Notes under the pieces: generated by a model
Seen by the model: the letters and a program-made list of their open reading frames with translations, nothing else
Told to the model about the DNA's origin: nothing
Databases searched by the model: none
Program-made: the position numbers and the translations under genes
Assembly: GCF_900105335.1 (NCBI RefSeq)
Contig: NZ_LT629770.1
Location: 1,860,001 to 1,924,000 of the forward strand
DNA from: Microbacterium paraoxydans
Lineage (GTDB): Bacteria > Actinomycetota > Actinomycetes > Actinomycetales > Microbacteriaceae
Direction of reading: 5' to 3'
Length of the DNA stretch: 64,000 nt
In this document: piece by piece, positions 45,205 to 54,450 of the stretch
How positions within the stretch are numbered: position 1 is the first letter of the stretch
Layout of the letters: each line of letters begins with the position of its first letter

Positions 45205-45211
45205 GTCCCTC

Positions 45212-45270
45212 TTCGAATCGCGCAACTGGCTGTATCTGAGCCCGGAATGGAACCAGGTGCGCGATTCGAA
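45212..45270. repeat. 59-bp dyad element, copy 3
   Basis: The same TTCGAATCGC / GCGATTCGAA ends and the same 39-bp interior length as the other two copies. The interior shares the TGGAACCA stretch with copy 1. It begins seven bases after the immunity-like gene's stop and precedes the response-regulator promoter. Confidence 0.8.
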
Positions 45271-45283
45271 GCGGCCCGACCGC

Positions 45284-45299
45284 TTCAGCCCCGATTCAG
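45284..45299 (+). promoter_or_regulatory. TTCAG direct repeat before the response-regulator gene
   Basis: Two TTCAG units (45284-45288 and 45295-45299), starts 11 bp apart, about 25 bp before the start of the OmpR-type gene. Similar units, 10-11 bp apart, precede the PepSY-like gene downstream. The repeat spacing of one helical turn is standard for OmpR-family binding sites, so this is a probable autoregulatory box. Confidence 0.5.
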
Positions 45300-45322
45300 C
45301 GACGACGCGCCACACTGGGGGG

Positions 45323-45992
<670 letters not shown>

Positions 45993-46000
<8 letters not shown>

Positions 46001-47318
46001 GCGGCTCTGGCGGTCGGTCCGCGGCCGGACGACCCTGGGTGCCACCCTCGTCGTCGCGGTCGCGCTGCTCCTCGGGGCCTTCTCCTTCTACGGCGTGCTG
46101 AGCGCGAGTATCCACGGCAGCACCGAACGCGCGGCGGAGCAGCGGCTGGAGGAGCTCGTCAGCCGATTCGACGGTCCGGGACGCCGCGGACCCGACCAGC
46201 TCGACGATGACCTCGTGCAGCTGCTCGGGCGGGACGGAGCGGTGCGCGCCGCCAGCGAGGAGGCCGCCGATGCGCTCGGCGCCACCCCGCTGCCCGTCGA
46301 CGACGATCCGCAGGTGGTCCGGATCGACGGCGAGCCGATGGTCGTGGTGTCGGAAGACGTCGAGGGCGACCAGACCCTCGTCCTCGCGGTGCCGTTGGAC
46401 GAGGATGCGGAGACCCTGTCGACGGTGGCGACGCTGCTCGTGATCGCCGTCCCCGCGCTGCTGCTGCTCGTGGCCGTCACGACCTGGCTCGTCACGGGGC
46501 GCGCGCTGCGCCCGGTCACCCGCATCCGCCAGGAGGTCGAGGGCATCACCGCCGAGCGCCTCGATCACCGGGTGCCCGTTCCCGACACCGCGGACGAGAT
46601 CCACTCCCTCGCCGTGACCATGAACGGGATGCTCGACCGGCTCGACGCAGCGGCGACCGCGCAGCGCCGCTTCGTGTCCGATGCCTCGCACGAGCTCCGC
46701 TCCCCCCTGGCGACGATCCGTCAGCACGCGGAGCTCGCCCAGGCGCACCCGGAGGTGACCAGCATCGACGAGCTCGCGGAGGTGGTGTCCGAGGAGGGGC
46801 TGCGGTTGCAGGGCATCGTGGAGTCGCTGCTGCTCCTCGCCCGCCTCGACGAGGGTGTCACCGGGAGCACCGAACCGGTGGACCTGGACGACCTCGCCCT
46901 CGCGGAGGTGCGTCGGCTGCGGGCCACCGGGCTCGACGTCGACGGCTCCGGGATCCGTGCGGCCCGCACCGTCGGCGACCCCCGGCTGCTGGGCCAGCTG
47001 CTGCGGAACCTCGCGGACAACGCCGCGCGGCACAGCAACGGCCGGGTGGCGATCGGGGTGGAACCGCAGGCGGCGCACGTCGTGCTCACGGTCGAAGACG
47101 ACGGCGCCGGCATCCCGCCGGAGGAGAGGGACCGCATCTTCGAGCGCTTCGTCCGGCTCGATGAGGCCCGCAGTCGCGACGCTGGCGGCAGCGGGCTCGG
47201 TCTCGCGATCGCTCACGGCATCGCCACCGCCGCCCACGGCGCGATCACGGTGGACACGTCCCGGTGGGGCGGCGCCCGCTTCACCGTGACCCTCCCTTTC
47301 GCCGGCCCTCTCTCCTGA
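45993..47318 (+). CDS. Sensor histidine kinase, OmpR-class
   Basis: A 441-aa kinase. TM1 at about residues 15-38, a periplasmic sensor of roughly 115 residues, TM2 at about 150-172, HAMP (RALRPVTRIRQEVEGITAERL), HisKA with phospho-His in SDASHELRSPLATI, and HATPase with N-box LLRNLADNAARHS, G1 EDDGAGIPPEE and GSGLGLAIAHGI. GTG start. Pairs with the preceding regulator. Confidence 0.93.
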
Positions 47319-47437
47319 CCGACCGCCCGGGCAGAGTTTCGGAGATCCCCGACGACACCCCGGTCGTGGCCGCCGCACGGCGGCGTGTCGTCCCGAGCTC
47401 CGAAGTCGTGCCCGAGATATCGGTTCCTGAACGGGGC

Positions 47438-47463
47438 TTCAGGAGGCTTCAGGGTGGCTTCAG
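47438..47463 (+). promoter_or_regulatory. Three TTCAG repeats before the PepSY-like gene
   Basis: TTCAG at 47438, 47448 and 47459, spaced 10 and 11 bp, in the form GGCTTCAG. The same unit occurs before the response-regulator gene. It lies 24-49 bp before the start of the downstream target, which suits activation of that gene by the OmpR-type regulator. Confidence 0.55.
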
Positions 47464-47486
47464 CGGCGTCGGGAGACCATCGAGAC

Positions 47487-48362
47487 ATGAACGACAAGAC
47501 TCCTGCTCCCGACCAGAACCCCACGCCGGACGAGAACGACACCGCGGGTCAGAACTCGGCCCCCGCCGTCCCGAATGCAGGCCAGGACCAGCACGCCGGA
47601 CAGGACTCCCCCGCCGGCCACGACGCGAACGCCGACGCCCCGACGGTGCCGGTCGCGCCGGCCCCCGGCCCTGCCGCCGCCCCGGAGGCACCGGTCGCCG
47701 CGACCCCCGCCAAGCCCGGACGTAAGCGCGCGCTCCTGATCGGCGGCGGGATCGCGGCCGCGGTGCTGCTCGCCGGCGGTGGCGTCGCGGTGGGTGCCGC
47801 GATCGGCGACGAGTTCGGTGACGACGACGACCGCCCCGCCATGGAGGGCCCCCGACACGAGGGCGACCGCGGCCCGCGCGGAGACCACCGCGGCGACGAG
47901 GATGCCCGCCCGAGCGGAGACCGGGGCGACCGCGGCCCTGTCACCGGCATCGGCACCGACGACATCGACGAGCTCCTCGCGATCGCCGCCGCCGCCCAGG
48001 ACGCCGCCGAGGGCGAGGTCACCTCGATCGACGCGAAGCGCGACGGAACGTGGGAAGTGCAGCTGACCACGTCCGCCGGGGACGAGACCGAGGTGCGCGT
48101 GGACGACGACCTCGCCGCGACCGTGGTGTCGACGGATGCGGCAGACGACGACAAGGGACCGACGCTCACGCTCGACGAGGAGACCATCCGCACTCTCGTC
48201 GACGCCGCCCTCGCCGAGGCCGAGGGGATGATCACCGACCTCGATGTGGACTCCGACGACGTGAGCCCCTACGACGCCTCCGTCCTCACGACGGACAACC
48301 GCTCGATCGACATCTCCTTCGACGCCTCGTTCGCGGTCGTCGGCACCGACGTCGACGAGTGA
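47487..48362 (+). CDS. Membrane-anchored PepSY-like protein
   Basis: A 291-aa protein. A cytoplasmic, Pro/Ala/Gln-rich N terminus of about 80 residues is followed by KPGRKR and one TM helix (about 80-105), then an acidic, Arg-interrupted stretch and a C-terminal region with two PepSY-like alpha-beta units (AAAQDAAEGEVTSIDAKRDGTWEVQL and DAALAEAEGMITDLDVDSDD). It follows the two-component genes and carries TTCAG boxes, so it may modulate the kinase or a secreted protease. Confidence 0.78.
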   Translation: MNDKTPAPDQNPTPDENDTAGQNSAPAVPNAGQDQHAGQDSPAGHDANADAPTVPVAPAPGPAAAPEAPVAATPAKPGRKRALLIGGGIAAAVLLAGGGVAVGAAIGDEFGDDDDRPAMEGPRHEGDRGPRGDHRGDEDARPSGDRGDRGPVTGIGTDDIDELLAIAAAAQDAAEGEVTSIDAKRDGTWEVQLTTSAGDETEVRVDDDLAATVVSTDAADDDKGPTLTLDEETIRTLVDAALAEAEGMITDLDVDSDDVSPYDASVLTTDNRSIDISFDASFAVVGTDVDE

Positions 48363-48390
48363 CCGCGTCCCTGACGGCTAGCATGCAAGG

Positions 48391-48618
48391 ATGACGAACT
48401 CCGATCCGATCGACGAGGTCTCCATCGGCGGCGAGGTCATCCGCCTCGGGCAGTTCCTCAAGTTCGCGGGACTGCTCGATTCGGGCGGCGACGCGAAAGA
48501 GGTCATCATCGACGGCTACGTCACCGTGAACGGCGAGGTGGACCGGCGCCGCGGGCGTCAGCTCCGCGACGGCGATGTGGTCACCTTCGAGGGCCGGGCG
48601 GTCCGCGTCCGGCCCTGA
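48391..48618 (+). CDS. S4-domain RNA-binding protein
   Basis: A 75-aa single S4 domain: IRLGQFLKFAGLLDSGGDAKEVIIDGYVTVNGEVDRRRGRQLRDGDVV. This matches the YaaA/RlbA-type small S4 proteins that bind rRNA or assist the ribosome. Its 3' end overlaps the convergent DMT transporter by 61 bp. Confidence 0.88.
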   Translation: MTNSDPIDEVSIGGEVIRLGQFLKFAGLLDSGGDAKEVIIDGYVTVNGEVDRRRGRQLRDGDVVTFEGRAVRVRP

Positions 48619-49550
48619 CCCGGCGTCGCGGAGCCTTCCGCCGCCTCCGGTCCGCGGTTCCGCGCCTCGCTCACGAGCACCGCGGTCACCCCGGCGCCGC
48701 ACAGCGCGAACCCGCCGACCGTGATCGCCGTGAGGGGTTCACCGAGCAGCAGCGCCCCGCCGATCGCGGTCGCCGGGGCGACGAGGAAGAGCAGCGCCTG
48801 CAACGCGGTGATGCCGACCCGGCGCAGCAGCCACCAGTACAGTCCATAGGCGCCGAGCGTGGGGAAGACGGCGGTCAGGACCACGGCGATCCAGAACGAG
48901 GGTCGCGCCGGCGGCACGAGTGCCCCGGCGAGCGCGGCGATGACGAGGAGCAGCACGGCGGTCACGCTCACGTGGATGGTCAGGGTCAGCAGCACCCCGG
49001 TGCGCACGGCCGTCCGCCGCTGCACCAGCGTGCCGATCACGAGGCAGACCATCGCCGCCGCCGGAAGCAGGTAGGCGACGAGCGGCGCGGAGCCGGCACC
49101 GAACTGCGACTGCACGACGAGCAGCACCCCCACCGCCCCGATCACCAGCCCCGCCACCTGGGCGCCGCGCACGCGGAGGCCCAGCACCGGCCCGACCAGC
49201 ACGGCGACGAGCAGCGGCTGGACGGCGTCGATCAGCGCGACGGTGCCGGTGGCGATCCCCGTCGCGACGGCGGCGTACACGGCAGCGCAGTATCCGAACT
49301 GGGCGAGCGCGCCGATGACCGCCTGGACGCCGAGTTCCCGCGCGGTCATCCCCTTCGTCGCTCCGGACGTCGCGGCGAGGACCACGAGCAGGACGGCGAG
49401 CGGCGTGAACCGCCAGACCAGGAGCGTCAGCGGGTCGACGTCCGCGGTGGCGACCGCGGGGATGAGGAAGCCCGAGCTCCACGTGAGGACGAAGGCCACC
49501 GCCGCACCCACGGTCACGACCCGAGAGAGTATACCGATCTGTTTACTCAT
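48558..49550 (-). CDS. EamA/DMT-family transporter
   Basis: A 330-aa drug/metabolite transporter with ten TM helices in two EamA repeats, including TWSSGFLIPAVATADVDPLTLLVWRF at the start, GTVALIDAVQPLLVAVL at the end of the first repeat, and the matching ALLFLVAPATAIGGALLLGEPLT in the second. A TetR gene diverges from it with paired operator-like sites, one of which overlaps codons 2-7. ATG 49550 lies about six bases after a TATAGT -10 box, so the message may be leaderless. Confidence 0.88.
   Translation of the reverse strand: MSKQIGILSRVVTVGAAVAFVLTWSSGFLIPAVATADVDPLTLLVWRFTPLAVLLVVLAATSGATKGMTARELGVQAVIGALAQFGYCAAVYAAVATGIATGTVALIDAVQPLLVAVLVGPVLGLRVRGAQVAGLVIGAVGVLLVVQSQFGAGSAPLVAYLLPAAAMVCLVIGTLVQRRTAVRTGVLLTLTIHVSVTAVLLLVIAALAGALVPPARPSFWIAVVLTAVFPTLGAYGLYWWLLRRVGITALQALLFLVAPATAIGGALLLGEPLTAITVGGFALCGAGVTAVLVSEARNRGPEAAEGSATPGQGRTRTARPSKVTTSPSRS
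49529..49546. promoter_or_regulatory. TetR-type operator, box 1
   Basis: GTATACCGATCTGTTTAC, one of two boxes of consensus GTATACC-RAYCTGT-WTAS in opposite orientation between and over the divergent transporter and TetR starts. This one covers the first codons of the transporter gene. Confidence 0.6.
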
Positions 49551-49557
49551 CCCGTCA

Positions 49558-49575
49558 CTATACAGGTTGGTATAC
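49558..49575. promoter_or_regulatory. TetR-type operator, box 2
   Basis: Reads GTATACCAACCTGTATAG on the minus strand, the inverted partner of the box at 49529. It contains the TATAGT -10 for the transporter and adjoins TATACT (49571-49576), the likely -10 of the TetR gene, whose ATG begins seven bases later with no ribosome-binding site. Confidence 0.6.
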
Positions 49576-49582
49576 TCGCCGC

Positions 49583-50188
49583 ATGTCGACAACCGTGCCG
49601 GAGCTCCCGCCGCTGACCCCCGGGGCGCGCCGCGTGCTCGACGCCGCCTCCGACCTCTTCTACGAACGCGGCATCCACGCCGTCGGGGTCGACACCATCG
49701 CCGCCGCCGCCGGGGTGACGAAGAAGACTCTCTACGACCGCTTCGGATCGAAGGAAGCGCTCGTCGTGTCCTACCTGCAGCACCGGGACGCCCGCTGGCG
49801 CGATCACGTCGCGGTTCACCTCGCACGGGTCCCGGCCCCGGGGCCCGCCCGCGTGCTCGCGATCTTCGATGCCGCCATCTCCTGGGTGCCGGACCACAGC
49901 ACCAAGGGATGCAGCGCCATCAACGCGCGCGCCGAGATCGACGGCCCCGGGGACGCCCCGCTGGTGCTCGCCGAGGCCCGTCGCGAGAAGGAGTGGCTGC
50001 TCGCGGTCTTCGCGGAGCTCTGCGGTGAGGCCGGGTTCCACGACCCGGACCGGCTCGCCGAGACGCTCATGCTCCTCTATGAAGGTGCGATCGTCACCGT
50101 CGGCATGGGGACGTTCGCGGAGCCGTTCGCGACCGCTCGGGACAGCGCGCGCCGACTGCTGGAGTCCACTGCGTCCGACGCGTCCTAG
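49583..50188 (+). CDS. TetR-family regulator
   Basis: A 201-aa repressor. HTH at about residues 15-60: RVLDAASDLFYERGIHAVGVDTIAAAAGVTKKTLYDRFGSKEALV. The C-terminal ligand domain contains the Cys-containing STKGCSAINARAEI motif of the YjdC/TetR_C group. It likely represses the divergent EamA transporter through two boxes. Leaderless translation is probable. Its stop overlaps the convergent membrane gene by 4 bp. Confidence 0.92.
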   Translation: MSTTVPELPPLTPGARRVLDAASDLFYERGIHAVGVDTIAAAAGVTKKTLYDRFGSKEALVVSYLQHRDARWRDHVAVHLARVPAPGPARVLAIFDAAISWVPDHSTKGCSAINARAEIDGPGDAPLVLAEARREKEWLLAVFAELCGEAGFHDPDRLAETLMLLYEGAIVTVGMGTFAEPFATARDSARRLLESTASDAS

Positions 50189-50661
50189 ACGTCGGTCGTC
50201 GAAGAGGACGCGCGCGGCGGGAGCACCGCCCGCACCGTGACCACGAGGAACGCCACGAGCAGCACCACCATCGTCACGTCAGCGACGATGTAGGCGTAGT
50301 GCGCGCCATCGGTTCCCGGCGCCTCCCGCCCTGCGATGACCAGGTCGCTCCGCCGGTTGAGGATCGGGCGGATGACGACCACCTCGGCGAGGAACACCAG
50401 CCACAGCCCGCCGAGCAGCAGAGCCGAGGAACGCCCGGCACGGGCACGGACGCTGACCGCCGTCAGCACGAGGAGCACCGCTCCCGCGAGGACGTTGAGG
50501 GCGGTGAACACGAGACGACCGATGCCGAGCCCTAGGGGGATCGTGATTCCGGGAGCCAGGAACTTCAGCGGCGCCTCCAGGAACGAGATCGCGACGATCG
50601 CCCCGAGCAGGAAAGCCGGCAGCAGCAGGCGCAGCGCCGTCACCGCGCGTCCACCCGTCAT
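50185..50661 (-). CDS. Four-TM membrane protein, DUF4149-like
   Basis: A 158-aa protein with four TM helices. AISFLEAPLKFLAPGITIPLGLGIGRLVFTALN resembles the LxxPxxF and GRxxF signature of small membrane proteins such as DUF4149, but I am not certain of the family. Convergent with the TetR gene. Confidence 0.7.
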   Translation of the reverse strand: MTGGRAVTALRLLLPAFLLGAIVAISFLEAPLKFLAPGITIPLGLGIGRLVFTALNVLAGAVLLVLTAVSVRARAGRSSALLLGGLWLVFLAEVVVIRPILNRRSDLVIAGREAPGTDGAHYAYIVADVTMVVLLVAFLVVTVRAVLPPRASSSTTDV

Positions 50662-50742
50662 GGCCTCAGGCTAACCGGCCGGTCCGCACCCCCAGCGGCG
50701 GGTGACCGTGGAAATAGCGCCTCACTCCGCGTTCAGGGGATA

Positions 50743-51384
50743 ATGGGTAACATGCCACGTCCTACCGACGCCTATCGCGGGCTTATGCAGAGCAGTCGGC
50801 TGCGGGTCCTCGCCGCCTTGATGGACACTCCGGGAATCGGCCTCGCCGAGCTCTCCCTCCGCATGGGCCTCCACGTGAACACGCTGCGCGACCACCTCCG
50901 CGTGCTCGAGGGTGAGGGCCTCGCCCGGTCCGAGGTCGAGCACACCGGTCGGCGAGGAAGACCGCGGCTGCGCTTCTCCCCCGTGCTGCCCAGCGAGCCG
51001 AACGAGATCGAGGAACGGCGGGTCCAGGAGGCGATCCGTCACGGCGACCTCATGCGCGCGGTGCTCCCAGCGACGCGATCCGGGCTCCCGGAGGCCGCGA
51101 CGCATCAGCTCGACGCGCTGTTCCACCACCTCGACGACGTGGGCCTGCAGCCGGACATCGACGAGAAGGCGATGACCGTCGACCTCTCCCCCTGCCGCTT
51201 CCACACGCTTCTGACCGATGACCAGACCGTGGTCTGCCGGGTGCACGAGGAGCTCATGAAGTCGGTGCTGGCGAGAGCGGGCGGCCCCGTGGAGATCGAA
51301 CGCGTGATCCCGTTCACGACGTCCCACTCCTGCCACGTCCGGCTCAGCCTCCGCGAGGAGTCGGCGTCCGACACGGGACGGTGA
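50743..51384 (+). CDS. ArsR/SufR-like HTH regulator with conserved cysteines
   Basis: A 213-aa regulator. Winged helix in residues 15-80 (SSRLRVLAALMDTPGIGLAELSLRMGLHVNTLRDHLRVLEGEGL; GRRGRPRLRF). The C-terminal domain has three Cys in SPCRFHTLL, VVCRVHEEL and SHSCHVRL, the pattern of SufR-type Fe-S cluster sensors. No suf genes are adjacent, so it may sense redox or iron for other targets. ATG 50743 has no clear RBS; ATG 50752 is nearly equivalent. Confidence 0.75.
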   Translation: MGNMPRPTDAYRGLMQSSRLRVLAALMDTPGIGLAELSLRMGLHVNTLRDHLRVLEGEGLARSEVEHTGRRGRPRLRFSPVLPSEPNEIEERRVQEAIRHGDLMRAVLPATRSGLPEAATHQLDALFHHLDDVGLQPDIDEKAMTVDLSPCRFHTLLTDDQTVVCRVHEELMKSVLARAGGPVEIERVIPFTTSHSCHVRLSLREESASDTGR

Positions 51385-51393
51385 CGCCCAGGC

Positions 51394-52767
<1,374 letters not shown>

Positions 52768-53283
52768 TGTGTTCCCTTCGATGCGACGGTTCTGAGGCGG
52801 GCCCCGCGCGCGCATCTGCGGATGCCGGTGCGGGGGACCGCGGCCGCGCGGCGGCCATCCCCAGACAAGCAGGTGCCCCCGACATTCGGTCGCTCGACCA
52901 CGCTATGAGCGGTCTCCACACGGTGCAACACGGCCTGTGGATAACCATGTGGACAGCGTGCGGACAATCTCGGAGTGTCTGTGCAGAACGGGTGTGGATA
53001 ACCCGGTGGACGGTGTGAACACCGAACTTTTTTATCTGCCCTGAACGGGGTTTTATCGTTTCCCCACCCTGTGGATGAAAACGAGTTTAAATTGCGCGTT
53101 GAAGGTTTCCCCTCCGGAGGGGGCATGTGTAGAACCTGGGGAAAGTCAAGCCGGAAATCCGCCGGGCGCGTCACGATCTGACACGAGACGAATCGGATGT
53201 AAACGCCCCTGGACAGAGAGGGACTCCGCGAGTATTCTGCCTCCCATCGACACACCCGTGGACCTTCGGAGGGGGAGGACGAC
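52768..53283. other. Gene-free 516 bp with DnaA-box-like sites upstream of dnaB
   Basis: No credible gene. Contains two perfect TGTGGATAA DnaA-box 9-mers (52936-52944 and 52993-53001), a one-mismatch TGTGGATGA (53070-53078) and several TGTGGAC variants. Next to them are AT-rich tracts unusual for this genome (around 53028-53036, 53052-53058 and 53084-53092). The promoters for dnaB and the divergent secreted-protein gene must also lie here. Confidence 0.6.
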
Positions 53284-54348
53284 GTGGACGCTCGGAGCAC
53301 CCGACGCGGCGTACCCCACGCCGTCCTCTGGGGTGGCATCGGCGCGCTCGCCTGGGCGGCTCTGACCGTCCTCACCGGCGGCAGCTCTGCACACGCGGAC
53401 GAGCAGCCCAAGGGTCCGCTCGACGGCCTCACCTCTGTCGTGTCCGAGACCGTCACCGCCGTGACGAAGCCGGTCGTGAACAACGTCGTCGCTCCGGTGG
53501 TGAACCAGGTGGCGACGCCTGTGGTCCAGGAGGTCGTCGCGCCCGTGGTGCACGAGGTCGTCGCTCCGGTCGTGACTCACACCGTCGCTCCCGTGCAGGA
53601 GGCCGCTCCCGCCGTCGTCGAGACGGTGACCGAGACGGTGACGCAGGTCCCGGTCGTCGGAGACACTGCGGCTCCCGTGCTGGAGGCGGTCGCCGAGACC
53701 ACCGAGACGGTCGTCGAGCCCGTCACCGACGTGCTCGGCTCTGCACCGGTCTCGCAGATCACCGCGCCCGTGCTCGACCTCGTCGGCGGCCTTCCGCTGG
53801 TCGGCGGCATCGTCGTCGACTCCGGCGCCATCGACCTGGTCGAGAACGTCGTCGGTGTCGTCGACGGCACGACCGGTCTGATCGGCGGCGTCGTCGACGA
53901 GACCGTTCCGCCGGTCGTCGAGGTGCTCACGCCACAAGAGCCGGCCGCACCGCAGACCCCGGAGGGCTCCGTCCCCGCGGGCGTCCCCCCTGTGCGCGAC
54001 GACATCGCCGCGCTTCCCGAGCGTGCTTCCGCACCGTCGGCCCCGCCGAGCACGGGCCAGGACTCTGCGCTCCGTACCGTGGCTTCCTTCGCAGGCCCGG
54101 TCTCCGCGCCTGACTCCTCGGACGCCGGTGCCGGTGACACCGCTCCGGTGCCGTTCGGTGCCCCCGCGGGCGCCCCGGCCGCCCCCGCCTCTTCCTCCGC
54201 CGCCTCGGCCGGAGGTTCCACCAGCGCCCCCGCTCGCCTCAGCGAGATCGGCGCGACCCCGCTCCGTGCCTGGGAGCGGGCCGCCGGCGCACGGGACGAC
54301 GCCCTTCCGGGCGCCCCCGTCGCCGACACCGACGTCTCGCCTGACTGA
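53284..54348 (+). CDS. Secreted repetitive protein, unknown function
   Basis: A 354-aa protein. Signal peptide of about 38 residues ending SSAHA/DEQ. The first half is a run of valine-rich repeats of the form VVAPVV-xx-V (NNVVAPVVNQVATPVVQEVVAPVVHEV), followed by further Val/Thr/Glu stretches and GGLPLVGGIVVDSGAID. The C-terminal third is Ala/Pro/Ser-rich and disordered. No cysteine, no TM after the signal, and no sorting motif. GTG start with a strong GGAGGGGGAGG RBS. It precedes the chaplin-like gene by about 100 bp and may be a partner in the same surface layer. Confidence 0.75.
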   Translation: MDARSTRRGVPHAVLWGGIGALAWAALTVLTGGSSAHADEQPKGPLDGLTSVVSETVTAVTKPVVNNVVAPVVNQVATPVVQEVVAPVVHEVVAPVVTHTVAPVQEAAPAVVETVTETVTQVPVVGDTAAPVLEAVAETTETVVEPVTDVLGSAPVSQITAPVLDLVGGLPLVGGIVVDSGAIDLVENVVGVVDGTTGLIGGVVDETVPPVVEVLTPQEPAAPQTPEGSVPAGVPPVRDDIAALPERASAPSAPPSTGQDSALRTVASFAGPVSAPDSSDAGAGDTAPVPFGAPAGAPAAPASSSAASAGGSTSAPARLSEIGATPLRAWERAAGARDDALPGAPVADTDVSPD

Positions 54349-54450
54349 CGGACTGTCGCGTCATCCCACCCGGATGACAGATGCCGTGCTGCGCGCGCAC
54401 TTCCTCGCGTGCATCCCATCAGACAGACCAGTCACGTCAGGAGAACCATC

